Source: Marinomonas spartinae (lineage in GTDB: Bacteria; Pseudomonadota; Gammaproteobacteria; Pseudomonadales; Marinomonadaceae). Taken from it: DNA of 64,000 nt. A program made the translations under genes and the position numbers. The stretch spans positions 297,342-361,341 of the forward strand of contig NZ_JAEMUI010000003.1 in assembly GCF_016461715.1 (NCBI RefSeq). The letters are read 5' to 3'. Under the pieces are notes generated by a model that did not search any database, was not told the DNA's origin, and saw only the letters and a program-made list of their open reading frames with translations. Of this stretch, positions 26,670 to 35,868 are shown piece by piece. The number at the start of each line of letters is the position of its first letter. The stretch's first letter is position 1.

Positions 26670-28307
26670 ATGACATTACGAATCGCAATGGCACAGCTAG
26701 ATATGCTAGTTGGTGACATCACAAAAAACACACAAGCTGTTATTGATGCGGCCAACCAAGCCCGTGATAGGGACCAAGCAGATGTGATCGTTTTTCCAGA
26801 ATTAACGCTCACGGGTTATCCTCCAGAAGATTTACTATTGCGCCCGAGTTTGGATGGCCGTATCGAATCTGCTTTATTAAAGCTTCTTGAGGAAGTTCAG
26901 GGGATTTATGTAGTGGTTGGTTACCCACGTCGCATTGATGGTGACTTGTTTAACTGTACAGGTGTTATCTATCAAGGAAAGTTGTTGGGGGAATACGCTA
27001 AGCAAGAGTTGCCAAACTTTTTAGTATTTGATGAAAAACGCTATTTTAGGGAAGGTCGTGACGCCTGCATTGTGGATATTAAAGGGGTCAAATTTGGCTT
27101 AACCATTTGCGAAGACATCTGGCATCCAGGCCCCATTGCACAGGCTAAAGAAGCCGGTGCTGAAATCATTCTAAACTTAAATGCATCGCCGTTTCATATT
27201 GAAAAGATGGGTCAGCGAGAAGCCTTGCTACATCAGCGAGCGACGGAAGTGAGCCTGCCTATTGTCTATGTTAACTATATGGGAGCCCAAGACGAATTAG
27301 TCTATGAAGGCGGCTCTTTTGTGGTGAATGCGCGCGGTGAGAAAGTGTCGCAAGCCCCTTGGTTTGAAGCAGGCTTGTACTGTGTTGATGTGATCGTTGA
27401 TGAAAGCCAACCGAATAAAGTCATGCCTGTTGCAGGAGAAATCGCTCCGGCACTGGATGTCGAGGCCAGTGTTTATCAGGCGATGGTTTTGGGGCTGCGT
27501 GATTATATTAATAAAAATCGCTTTAAAGGCATTGTACTTGGTTTAAGTGGCGGTGTGGATTCCGCCTTATCCTTGGCGGTGGCGGTGGATGCCATTGGGG
27601 CGGATCGTGTTCAGGCGGTGATGATGCCTTATACTTATACTTCTTCTATGAGTTTAGAAGATGCTGAAGAAGAAGCGAATCTATTGGGGGTGAAATACAG
27701 TGTGTTGCCTATTGAGCCTATGGTGTCCGCATTTAGCGATGCTCTAGCACCTGAGTTTGATGGGTTTTCAAAAGATACGACAGAAGAAAACTTGCAAGCA
27801 CGTACTCGTGGTGTGGTCTTAATGGCTATTTCCAACAAAAAAGGCTTGATGGTGCTGACAACGGGCAATAAAAGTGAAATGGCGGTTGGTTATGCGACGC
27901 TTTATGGGGATATGGTTGGCGGTTACTCTGTCTTAAAAGATGTCTTTAAAACGCTTGTCTTTAAGCTTTGTCATTACCGTAATTCATTAGGACATGTGAT
28001 TCCCGAGCGTGTAATCAGTCGTCCCCCCTCCGCAGAATTAGCCCCCGATCAAGTCGATGAAGATTCTTTGCCAAGCTATGATGTGCTTGATGAAATTTTG
28101 CACATGTACATCGAACAAGATTTGAGTGCCGAGGCTATTTTGGCGACTAAACAGTTTGATCGTGACACTGTCTATCGCGTTTTACGCCTTGTAGATGTGA
28201 ACGAATATAAGCGTCGTCAAGCACCAACGGGAGTGCGTGTCACGGCACGAGGTTTCGGACGAGATCGTCGGTATCCGATAACGAATGGCTGGCACATCGG
28301 CGACTAG
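26670..28307 (+). CDS. nadE: Glutamine-dependent NAD+ synthetase
   Basis: Last step of NAD synthesis: amidates deamido-NAD using ammonia taken from glutamine. At 545 aa it is the two-domain form. The N-terminal nitrilase-type glutaminase domain (about 1-260) has its Glu-Lys-Cys triad in VFPELTLTGYPPEDLL, LPNFLVFDEKRYF and LTICEDIWHPG. The C-terminal synthetase domain has the P-loop LGLSGGVDSALSLAVAVDA (about residue 290) and LTTGNKSEMAVGYATLYGDM. It is complete and should not depend on free ammonia. Confidence 0.96.
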   Translation: MTLRIAMAQLDMLVGDITKNTQAVIDAANQARDRDQADVIVFPELTLTGYPPEDLLLRPSLDGRIESALLKLLEEVQGIYVVVGYPRRIDGDLFNCTGVIYQGKLLGEYAKQELPNFLVFDEKRYFREGRDACIVDIKGVKFGLTICEDIWHPGPIAQAKEAGAEIILNLNASPFHIEKMGQREALLHQRATEVSLPIVYVNYMGAQDELVYEGGSFVVNARGEKVSQAPWFEAGLYCVDVIVDESQPNKVMPVAGEIAPALDVEASVYQAMVLGLRDYINKNRFKGIVLGLSGGVDSALSLAVAVDAIGADRVQAVMMPYTYTSSMSLEDAEEEANLLGVKYSVLPIEPMVSAFSDALAPEFDGFSKDTTEENLQARTRGVVLMAISNKKGLMVLTTGNKSEMAVGYATLYGDMVGGYSVLKDVFKTLVFKLCHYRNSLGHVIPERVISRPPSAELAPDQVDEDSLPSYDVLDEILHMYIEQDLSAEAILATKQFDRDTVYRVLRLVDVNEYKRRQAPTGVRVTARGFGRDRRYPITNGWHIGD

Positions 28308-28362
28308 CACTGTCAATGCGTTGAGTTAATCGCTCTTCATCGTTTTTCCTAAAAAGGAAGGG

Positions 28363-29664
28363 TTATTCGGCCTTTTGCTCGTTTTGTACATTCAATTCGA
28401 AGCTAAAGGCTAGCGCCTCGCTTAAAGGGATTGGGTGGCATAAGTAGTAGCCCTGCATTTTTTCCACTCCCAAGTATGTCAAGGTATCTGCTTCTTCTTG
28501 AGTTTCAACACCTTCTCCCAGCACTTTACTACTGGTTTCTTTAGCAAAGCTGGTTAAGGCAGTAATCAGGGCACGGCGACCATTATCCGCATTGATATTG
28601 TTAATTAAACTTCGGTCTAGTTTAATTATGTCTGCTTGTAATTCTAGGATATGATGAAAGCTGGCGAAGCCGGCACCAGCATCGTCAACTGCAAGGCGCA
28701 AGCCTTTTCTTCGAAAAGGCTTAAGGGTGTCCTGAAAGGCTTGATAGTCATCGATGACTTCTCGCTCTGTGACTTCTAATATAATTCGCTGTAACGGAGC
28801 ATGCTCTAATAACTCGCGAAAGCGCTCGGAATAGATGTATTTAGGAGATAGGTTTAGGGTGATATAAAAGCAGTCAGGGATGTATTCAAGATGCTTTAGA
28901 GCGGTTTCAATGGCAAACATCTCGAGCTCTTCGCCAAGTCCTGCCTGCTCCGCTATGTCAAACCAATAGTCTGGTGCTCGAACGGGTTCGATATTGAAGC
29001 GTGATAAGCATTCAAACCCTAAAACGCGCTTATTAACAATATCGTATATGGGTTGAAAAACAATAGATAGTAATTGATTCTGAATAATGGTGGTGATCTG
29101 GCTACGTAGTGCTTGCTTGATCGTGTTTTGTTTTATTCTGTCTTCTAAGTTGCGAGCGGCGACTTTCGCAAAGAGCTTCATTAACGATACGTCTTTTTTA
29201 GAAAGCGTAGGATCCGGCTTTTTGCTGAAGCAGCATAGCGTGCCATATATCGATTTGTCAGAGAAAATAATCGGTACGCCAATATAGCTGCCTATATTAA
29301 GCTGGTGGGTGATGCTGAGACGTTTTGTGATGGCATTGAGTGAGGTATCTGGAATCACTTCTGGCAAAATGTTGTCAGCAATTAATTGGCAGTAAGTTTG
29401 TTCACAGAGGTCAACATGGCCACTTTTAAGGGCCGTTTCATTATCATGATTGATGTCGATCTGGCATATTTCACGCTGACCATTATGAAAACGGGAAAGA
29501 AACGCAACATCCATTCCTAAATGAATACGTACGGCATTAATGAGGTAGTCAAGATCGTAGCTTGGGTCATTGGAGGTCGTCGTGTCGGACGATTGTCCTG
29601 AGATGATACTAAGCATCGTTTGTTTTTGGGGCTCGATTAAATCGCTTTTATAATGTGGTCCCAT
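28363..29664 (-). CDS. GAF-EAL cyclic-di-GMP phosphodiesterase
   Basis: 433 aa. An N-terminal GAF domain (about 35-180, with HLGMDVAFLSRF and IGSYIGVPIIF) should sense a small ligand. The EAL domain (about 195-425) has most catalytic residues: FECLSRF in place of the usual ExL motif (Glu kept, Ala changed to Cys), LNLSPKYI, ILEVTEREVI, VDDAGAGFASF, IKLDRSLI, GEGVET and MQGYYLCHP. It is therefore probably an active phosphodiesterase that lowers c-di-GMP, though the DDFG loop reads DDAG. No membrane segment. It is convergent with nadE. Its regulatory partner could be the REC-GGDEF gene 3.7 kb away. Confidence 0.87.
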   Translation of the reverse strand: MGPHYKSDLIEPQKQTMLSIISGQSSDTTTSNDPSYDLDYLINAVRIHLGMDVAFLSRFHNGQREICQIDINHDNETALKSGHVDLCEQTYCQLIADNILPEVIPDTSLNAITKRLSITHQLNIGSYIGVPIIFSDKSIYGTLCCFSKKPDPTLSKKDVSLMKLFAKVAARNLEDRIKQNTIKQALRSQITTIIQNQLLSIVFQPIYDIVNKRVLGFECLSRFNIEPVRAPDYWFDIAEQAGLGEELEMFAIETALKHLEYIPDCFYITLNLSPKYIYSERFRELLEHAPLQRIILEVTEREVIDDYQAFQDTLKPFRRKGLRLAVDDAGAGFASFHHILELQADIIKLDRSLINNINADNGRRALITALTSFAKETSSKVLGEGVETQEEADTLTYLGVEKMQGYYLCHPIPLSEALAFSFELNVQNEQKAE

Positions 29665-29964
29665 ACGGTGGCCTTACGTTGAAGTGCTGACGTGTTCCTT
29701 TGTGAGCGTACTGATTTTGATTAGGCTGATTGTATAAGGATATTCACTAGCTTACTGTAAGAGTCTGTGTTGATGTGTAGGAAAATTATGAAAGAAGTTA
29801 TTGCACTGAAAAGACCACAAAGCGGTGTTTTATCAGAAGAAAAATGAAATGGCTTGTTTAATGATCCGTTAAAAATGTAAAAAAAGTGTTTGCATGTACT
29901 TGTCACGTTTAATTTGTGTCGTTTTTTTGTATCCTATGCACAGCTTTTTATTTGTAGGAAGAAA
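29665..29964. other. Divergent intergenic region, EAL gene / VasI-like gene
   Basis: A 300-bp AT-rich gap that should carry the promoters of both flanking genes. A TAGGAAG ribosome site precedes the ATG at 29965. I see no convincing -35/-10 pair, inverted repeat or small gene. Reading frames through it have no coding character. Confidence 0.4.
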
Positions 29965-30534
29965 ATGTTTCGTTTTATTCTGATGGGGTTGTTGCTTGTG
30001 TCAAGCGTGGCCTTTGCCTCCCTCCCTTCATGCGACATACATGACATGAACAGTTTGATCGCTTGTTTGAGTCATTCTGAGCGGCTGAAGCTTGTTCCGA
30101 AAACAATCAATAACGGACATTGGGTGTATACCATTCAAGCGACGAAAGACAGCGATACACCGAATGTGTTTATCGCGACATTATTGTCTTCATCAAGTGT
30201 GCACTATATTGATCGTCCTGTTGAAATGACCATTCGTTGTAAAGATAAGAAAGTCAATTTCCAGATTCACTGGGAGGGAGTGAAGCTAAAAGAGGGTTCT
30301 CCTTCTGTTATCTATCATTTTGATAATGGCCCAAATCAGTCTGCGAAGTGGGATACCGCTGTTGGCCGCGAATCTCTGGAGGTTTCTAAGCCAATGGATT
30401 TTATTCGCGAGCTGGCTAAGTCAAAACAGTTTATGGTTCAGGCGACAACAGATCATGCGCCGTCGGTCAACGCCGTTTTTGATACCACAGGGCTCGCCAA
30501 TTTAATGCCCGTTATGAAAGGGCTTTGTTATTAA
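29965..30534 (+). CDS. VasI/TagO-like periplasmic protein (orphan)
   Basis: 189 aa from the ATG with a good ribosome site; an upstream TTG at 29890 would only add an implausible leader. The signal peptide is clear (FILMGLLLVSSVAFA, cleaved near residue 18). The body has the pattern I associate with VasI/TagO, accessory proteins of type VI secretion: a Cys near the N-terminus, WVYTIQATKDSDTPNVFIA, EMTIRCKDKKVNFQIHWEG, VIYHFDNGPNQSAKWDTA, FIRELAKSKQFMVQATT, and a final VFDTTGLANLMPVMKGLCY. No other type VI gene is present in this window. Assignment rests on pattern memory alone. Confidence 0.6.
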   Translation: MFRFILMGLLLVSSVAFASLPSCDIHDMNSLIACLSHSERLKLVPKTINNGHWVYTIQATKDSDTPNVFIATLLSSSSVHYIDRPVEMTIRCKDKKVNFQIHWEGVKLKEGSPSVIYHFDNGPNQSAKWDTAVGRESLEVSKPMDFIRELAKSKQFMVQATTDHAPSVNAVFDTTGLANLMPVMKGLCY

Positions 30535-30547
30535 TGGCATGATTTCG

Positions 30548-32047
30548 TTATAAACTAAAACACCAGAAACTAATGCTATAAGCACTGACAACATTTAGCT
30601 TTGATAGGGCTGGGAAGTCTTTTAATTTGACTTGTCCACCATTAAATTTTGGGCGAATACCATTGATTCTGATTTTCCTTGATGTCAATGAGTCCGCTGT
30701 CATTTCATAACGTCTTTTCTTTGTTCCAAACCCCTGACACTGGATGATTTTATGGCGTGCCGACATGTTAAGAATCATGAGAGTGCACTTGCCTTCTTTT
30801 CGCGCACTGTGACAGTAGACAAGCACGTCTGGATCACTGCTTCTTACGTCATACACCTCTTTTCCCATCAACTTATTCCAGAGCCAACTAAGCCAATAGT
30901 CAGGATTGAGCTTAAGAGATTGTCGATTAATCAGGGCATAATCTCCACCGATCAAACTCTGTCTGATCATTACTTTTTGACCGAGGCGTGCCCCTCTTCC
31001 TAACTGATCGGCCCACCAAAAAGAAGAAGCAAATCGATCAGATAGTTTGGCTTCCCCACCACACTGTGCTGAGCCAGTTTCACCTGTCCATATATCTGCT
31101 TGTGGTTGATACCTGTTTCGGTAGGTTGTGAGCTGTGTCAAATAGCGTTGGAAGTCGAGTAAAGATCGCGCAGATAAGGTGTTTCTTAGTGTCGCGGCAC
31201 GAGTACGAATGGGGGATCGACTGCTTTGAAAAGGATAATAATGCCAATCAACAATATCGAGTTTTTCGGTTAAAGAGGACAGAAAGCTTGGAGTGATGTT
31301 GCTAAAGGGTTTTATGGTTTCTCCTAGTCTAGGCCAAAAAGCACTGCCGGGACCCGCTATTTTACTGTTCGGACTGTGTTGTCTAACGGTGCGAATAAAG
31401 GTGTCATAATCTTTCGCAAGAAGACGAGCTCTGGGTTGAGAGGTAATACCATGAAAAGCCCAGTAGGCATTGAGTTCATTGCCAAGCTCGCAAATAGCGA
31501 TGTGTTGATGGTTGTCTTGACTGTATTTGAGTAACTTGATGACCTCGTCAGCTTGCCAATGACCGTGTTGTTGGCGGTTAAAAAGGCCATATTTAAATGT
31601 GAACATAAGGGATAGGTTTAGGCGTTCGCAGAATTTATGTAAGTCATCCCACATAGTTTTACGTAATACGAGAGTATTACTGATAGCCTCTCCTGTGTCG
31701 AAATAGTGAATATTATCTGCTTCAGAACCTCCAACCCTTAAATAGGCGGGCCCTAAGGTTTGTACTAATTTGTCTAGTTTTCCAGGTTGCAGGTTCAACG
31801 GTGGTATTTTTTGAGTCCCCAATCCTTGTTGGCTGCTGGTGCTCCCTTCCCACCAAAAGCCACCCGCTAGAACAGAAATGTCGATAGAGAAGGAAAGGTA
31901 TTTATCATCTACCTGAGCAATAGTGCCAGTTTGATTTAGGTTAACGATGACGTTATTACTTTGAGGTTTTAGTGTTTGACGCAGCACACTGCGTCGATGG
32001 GGCCAACGTATCAGCCGATTTCGTTTAAACAAGGAATAAGCCTCCAA
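30548..32047 (-). CDS. Heparanase-like glycoside hydrolase, family GH79
   Basis: 499 aa. The sequence follows animal heparanase closely around both catalytic glutamates: acid/base in CELGNELNAYW (Glu191) and nucleophile in IWTGETGSAQCGG (Glu323). Also matching are LSDRFASSFWWADQLG, GQKVMIRQSLIGGDYALI and LNPDYWLSWLWNKLMGKEVY. Further conserved parts are YLRVGGSEADNIHYF and DWHYYPF. Family members cleave glucuronic acid linkages in heparan sulfate or related glycans. No signal peptide is visible: the N-terminus is basic and polar, so location is uncertain. The extreme C-terminus (SKLNVVSAYSISFWCFSL) is mildly hydrophobic. Single gene, convergent with the VasI-like gene (13 bp). Confidence 0.85.
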   Translation of the reverse strand: MEAYSLFKRNRLIRWPHRRSVLRQTLKPQSNNVIVNLNQTGTIAQVDDKYLSFSIDISVLAGGFWWEGSTSSQQGLGTQKIPPLNLQPGKLDKLVQTLGPAYLRVGGSEADNIHYFDTGEAISNTLVLRKTMWDDLHKFCERLNLSLMFTFKYGLFNRQQHGHWQADEVIKLLKYSQDNHQHIAICELGNELNAYWAFHGITSQPRARLLAKDYDTFIRTVRQHSPNSKIAGPGSAFWPRLGETIKPFSNITPSFLSSLTEKLDIVDWHYYPFQSSRSPIRTRAATLRNTLSARSLLDFQRYLTQLTTYRNRYQPQADIWTGETGSAQCGGEAKLSDRFASSFWWADQLGRGARLGQKVMIRQSLIGGDYALINRQSLKLNPDYWLSWLWNKLMGKEVYDVRSSDPDVLVYCHSARKEGKCTLMILNMSARHKIIQCQGFGTKKRRYEMTADSLTSRKIRINGIRPKFNGGQVKLKDFPALSKLNVVSAYSISFWCFSL

Positions 32048-32286
32048 ATGGTCACCATAAGCTTTTGTCTAATGCCTTAGTATGCAAAGTGAATGTGACA
32101 CTTAGAAGAAAAAGTGGTGGTGTAGTAGTTGCTACCTGCATAAAAAATGAAAAAGCAGGATCTTTAAAAAAAGGGAAAGACAACCAAATAGAAGACCATT
32201 AACGTGGTCGGCAGCAGGCGTATGTTAATACGATGTTGACTTTAGCATCGCTCTAAGCAATTGAATTAGTAATGTGCTGGCTCATG

Positions 32287-32853
32287 TTAATTTGTGAATG
32301 CGCAAGTGATAGAGCGTTTCGCCTTCTCCGAACTACAAACGGTTTGATAGGCTTGTGGATTGTTAATTAGGGCGTAGTGTGCGTCACTGTCTCGACATAG
32401 ATCTTCAAATCGCTCCTTTTTTTGTATAAATAATTCGCGTTCATAAAGAGAGTCGGTATTGGCTAGCGTATCGCTGTTTAGTTCGGTAAAGTTGTCTTCT
32501 CTAGCTTTCTCCGCACGATATTGTAGTTCGTTGTACTGCATACGTACCTGATGACAATAGCCACTGTTTGGCTCGGTTTCTGTACAGTCGTCGAGTGTGT
32601 TTTTTAAGTCTGCCAGTGCCTGAGTGTATTCGTCCTCAGGTATACCATTTTGACGTTGTTCTTCTGCTAGTCTATTTAACTCTCTGGCTTCTATTGCCTT
32701 TCGGTCAGCATTTAATGCTTGCTCTTGTTTGAGGCAAGAGCGACCAAAGTCGACCAGATCAAGGGCGTCAGCTGGATGGCTAATCGAGATCAGAGAGCCG
32801 ATAAAAATTGTCGCAAAGCCATTAACAGACCAAGATAAAATATGGCGTTTCAT
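32287..32853 (-). CDS. Secreted coiled-coil-rich protein, unknown
   Basis: 188 aa from the ATG at 32853 (MKRHILSWSVNGF); a start 63 bases further out would place the signal peptide internally. The signal peptide (about 1-30, ending HPADA) precedes a strongly helical, charged region (about 35-140: KQEQALNADRKAIEAREL, YNELQYRAEKARE) with paired cysteines (DDCTETE, SGYCHQVR) and more cysteines at the C-terminus (LCRDSDAHY, TVCSSEKA, ITCAFTN). This suggests a periplasmic disulfide-bonded helical protein. I recognise no family. It lies 239 bp upstream of the GH79 gene on the same strand; a shared transcript is possible but not shown. Confidence 0.6.
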   Translation of the reverse strand: MKRHILSWSVNGFATIFIGSLISISHPADALDLVDFGRSCLKQEQALNADRKAIEARELNRLAEEQRQNGIPEDEYTQALADLKNTLDDCTETEPNSGYCHQVRMQYNELQYRAEKAREDNFTELNSDTLANTDSLYERELFIQKKERFEDLCRDSDAHYALINNPQAYQTVCSSEKAKRSITCAFTN

Positions 32854-33374
32854 AATTGTCTCTACCCAACAATAATACGGGGGTAAGTCTATCTTAATTC
32901 CACTGATATGTAACAAGGATTAGGTAGGATAATAGGTTATTCTGTTCACGAATTGTCACCATTGTATTGACATAAATCTTACGGTCAAATCAAATACAAC
33001 TTATGTAAGTGTTTTTGCTCTTCTGGACTTGCTTCCACTTCTGGATCGGTTTGTCTAGAAAACGAGTAATCATCCGTTCATTATTCTCTATGTCGGTATA
33101 ACCTAATATCTGCTATAGCCGTAGTGGCTATAAAAAGGCAGGATATGAGCTAAAGAGAAGCGGTTTAGTGCCAATATAATGGTTATTAGAAGAAATCTTC
33201 TTTTTGGTAAACTTATTATTGGTGAAAGGGGATCTTGAATCCCTCCGTCAGACATTGATGATGGATCAGGCGGAGCGATCATAAATTTCGAAGTGATGTA
33301 AACGAAAATAGAATATAAAAAGGCCGCAGACAGGGTCCGTTAGCTGCTTCAAAAAATTTTTAGGTGACCCTTAA
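32854..33374. other. 521-bp divergent intergenic region with small hairpins
   Basis: No coding frame. Visible elements are a perfect TTGACA at 32967-32972 without a matching -10 at normal spacing; a 7-bp stem TATAGCC/GGCTATA at 33114-33132; an AGAAGA/TCTTCT stem at 33188-33201 running into a T-run (terminator-like on the plus strand); and a short GGGAT/ATCCC stem near 33227-33243. It should contain promoters for the secreted protein (leftward) and the REC-GGDEF gene (rightward). It could hide a small RNA, but nothing proves it. Confidence 0.4.
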
Positions 33375-34328
33375 ATGACTGAACGACAAAAAGTTTTAGT
33401 AATTGATGATGAAATTATTAATTTAAAAGTCATTAGCAGTATATTACGTGATGATGTGGATGTGATATTAGCGAAAAGTGGCGAGCAGGGCATTAGAAAA
33501 GCCATTGAGCTGATACCTGACTTAATTTTGTTGGATGTAATGATGCCTGGTATGGATGGTTTTGAGACCATGACGCAGTTACGTCATGATGTTCGCACCT
33601 GCGCTATTCCAATTATTTTCATCACGGCACTGGGCAATGAAATTCATGAGGAAAAGGGGTTATTGTTAGGTGCAAGTGATTACATCCAGAAGCCTCTTCA
33701 TACAAATATTGTCCGAGCTCGTATTCAGTTGCACTTAAAATTAGTGAAGCAGCAACGTATGTTAGAGCGTTTAGCGAATATTGATCCTTTAACGTCACTT
33801 GCCAACCGTCGTAAATATCAAGATGTCATTTCAATGGAGTGGGATGTAGCAATAAGTAACCAAAGCCTGATTTCCATGGCCATCATCGATATTGATAATT
33901 TCAAACAATACAATGATTGCCACGGCCATGCCGCCGGTGATCGTGTGCTCCAACAAGTGGCGGATGTATTTTCTAAGCAGTTTAGCCATGAAACGCACTT
34001 AGTAGCGCGTTATGGCGGAGAAGAATTTGTCGTCCTTTTGCCAGGCTTGTTAGAAGAAGAGTCCTTGGCCATTATGTGTAATTGTCTTAAGGCTGTAGAA
34101 CAATTAGATTTGCCTTACCATAGTGATGATCAGCGTGTTGGGATCGTCACCATAAGTGTCGGGGGAGCGACTTGTCGGCCATCAAGCTCCCATGATATTG
34201 ACACATTTTTTCGTTCAGCGGATAAAATGTTGTACCTTGCTAAAAAGGAAGGCAAAAATCGAGTCTGTTGGACCCGTGACGATGACAGTCAAAACCTGAA
34301 GAGCCTCTTGGAAGATCAAAATAATTAA
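33375..34328 (+). CDS. Response regulator diguanylate cyclase (REC-GGDEF)
   Basis: 317 aa. The receiver domain (1-120) has the acidic pair DD at 11-12, phosphoacceptor Asp54 in ILLDVMMPGMDGFE and the Lys of DYIQKPLH. The GGDEF domain (about 140-305) has DPLTSLANRRKYQ, AIIDIDNFKQYNDCHGHAAGD and the active GGEEF at 214-218. Phosphorylation should therefore switch on c-di-GMP synthesis. The RxxD inhibitory site normally found just ahead of GGEEF is not present (the equivalent residues are both His), so product inhibition is probably weak. No cognate histidine kinase gene lies in the window. Confidence 0.93.
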   Translation: MTERQKVLVIDDEIINLKVISSILRDDVDVILAKSGEQGIRKAIELIPDLILLDVMMPGMDGFETMTQLRHDVRTCAIPIIFITALGNEIHEEKGLLLGASDYIQKPLHTNIVRARIQLHLKLVKQQRMLERLANIDPLTSLANRRKYQDVISMEWDVAISNQSLISMAIIDIDNFKQYNDCHGHAAGDRVLQQVADVFSKQFSHETHLVARYGGEEFVVLLPGLLEEESLAIMCNCLKAVEQLDLPYHSDDQRVGIVTISVGGATCRPSSSHDIDTFFRSADKMLYLAKKEGKNRVCWTRDDDSQNLKSLLEDQNN

Positions 34329-34457
34329 CTTTTTTGATTAAAGAGAGGTATTCACTCATTTTCATTCCTATTTTTCTGCTTGACGGTCAATAACCGTTTA
34401 TTCATTTAATGATCCTTTGTTAAAGTAAGGGTGTCATTCTCTAGCTTGGGGCGTTTT

Positions 34458-35795
34458 GTGAATTCTGCGAATAATGTTTATGGCTTAACCTTACATCCCT
34501 CTCGTGAAACGCTTTATGCTGAAATGCATTCACGACCATTTCAAGTATTACCAAGTCCTGCACAGGTAAGTTATCTGGCTATTTTGCTTAGCCCTGAGCA
34601 GAAGCAAAAAGAATTTGATGTGTTTTGTGCTCTGTATGAGGATTTTGGTCAAGTTCCCCCTTTGGAAGATGGGGTGTGCTTCGATGTTGATTTTGGCGAA
34701 TTTCGTATTCGTCGTGATAAACATTTAGAGTTTACGTCTTACATGGTGATCACCACAAAAGATTCACCCAATGGTCATTTTGTTGACACCCCTTTAGGAC
34801 TGTTACCCAAAGACTGGTTGGCAGCGATACCAGGTACCGTCATCGCGGCTTTCCATGTGGAGGTTGCCGATGCCCGTACTCAGCCAGAGCCTGATTTATT
34901 TGAGGTAAAGGGCTATTTCGAAGAGATGAGGTTAGTGGGAAGTCGTCCACAAAATGGTGATGCGCAAGTTTGGACTACTTTCCAGCTTCATAGTGATGGT
35001 TGTGGTCGTTTTTTGATATATAACAAAAACATGAGCGATAGCCAATTAGGCCGGATGGTACAGCGTGTGGTCGAAATAGAAACCTACCGATTGTTTGCCC
35101 TATTAGCGTTACCTATCGCACGCAAATACAACCCTCAATTGGCACAAATGGATCAACAGTTGGCGATGATGACGGCGCGTTTAGCAGATGCCAAAGAGGA
35201 ATTAGACGAACAGGCTTTGTTGACCGAACTTATTAATATGGCGGCTTGGGTGGAGGCTGCCCGAGCACAAACCACGTTTCGTTTCAGTGCGACTAATGCC
35301 TACCATGATTTGGTGATTAAAAACTTAAACGAGCTCAAAGAAGATGAAGTGTCGGGGCATTTAACCATTACCGAGTTTATGACTCGCCGACTTACGCCTG
35401 CCGTGCGAACCTGTAAAGCCACGGGCGAGCATTTAGAAAACCTGTCAAGACGTATTGATCGAGTGTCTGACATGATGCGAACCCAAGTGGAAATGTCGAT
35501 TCAATCACAAAATCAATCGCTATTGGCATCAATGGATCGTCGCTCAAAAATCCAATTGGCGATGCAGCACACAGTGGAAGGGTTATCGGTTGCCGCGATC
35601 AGTTATTACAGCATTGGGTTGTTAAAGTTTCTTATTCAAGCGCTTTATGACAGAGGAGTCCATTTTGATAAAAGTTTGGCTATGGGCATTGCCGTTCCCA
35701 TTGTCGTGGGTGGAGTGTGGTTGGCAACACACCAAATTCATAAGCGTTTTTTAAAACTGGCGAAAGAGAAGGTGAGTGAAGGTGGTGGCATCTAA
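34458..35795 (+). CDS. DUF3422 family membrane protein
   Basis: 445 aa from the GTG at 34458, preceded by TTGGGGCG at good spacing. An in-frame GTG at 34431 would add nine residues, but its AAGTAAGG touches the codon, so I prefer the shorter form. The conserved start LHPSRETLYAEMHSRPF and YSIGLLKFLIQALYDRG near the C-terminus mark DUF3422. A long soluble N-terminal domain and a coiled-coil segment (about 230-385) precede two transmembrane helices at the end. Its function is unknown. Confidence 0.8.
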   Translation: MNSANNVYGLTLHPSRETLYAEMHSRPFQVLPSPAQVSYLAILLSPEQKQKEFDVFCALYEDFGQVPPLEDGVCFDVDFGEFRIRRDKHLEFTSYMVITTKDSPNGHFVDTPLGLLPKDWLAAIPGTVIAAFHVEVADARTQPEPDLFEVKGYFEEMRLVGSRPQNGDAQVWTTFQLHSDGCGRFLIYNKNMSDSQLGRMVQRVVEIETYRLFALLALPIARKYNPQLAQMDQQLAMMTARLADAKEELDEQALLTELINMAAWVEAARAQTTFRFSATNAYHDLVIKNLNELKEDEVSGHLTITEFMTRRLTPAVRTCKATGEHLENLSRRIDRVSDMMRTQVEMSIQSQNQSLLASMDRRSKIQLAMQHTVEGLSVAAISYYSIGLLKFLIQALYDRGVHFDKSLAMGIAVPIVVGGVWLATHQIHKRFLKLAKEKVSEGGGI

Positions 35796-35868
35796 TCTTC
35801 TTGGATGAGAAGTAAAGAAGTCATGATTCTGTCGACTAATATGAGCATTTAGAGGGACTGTTTTCTGG

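Noticed and set aside
33240..33374. Possible c-di-GMP riboswitch ahead of the REC-GGDEF gene
   Set aside because: Stem-loops exist, but the conserved GEMM core and tetraloop-receptor elements are not recognisable.
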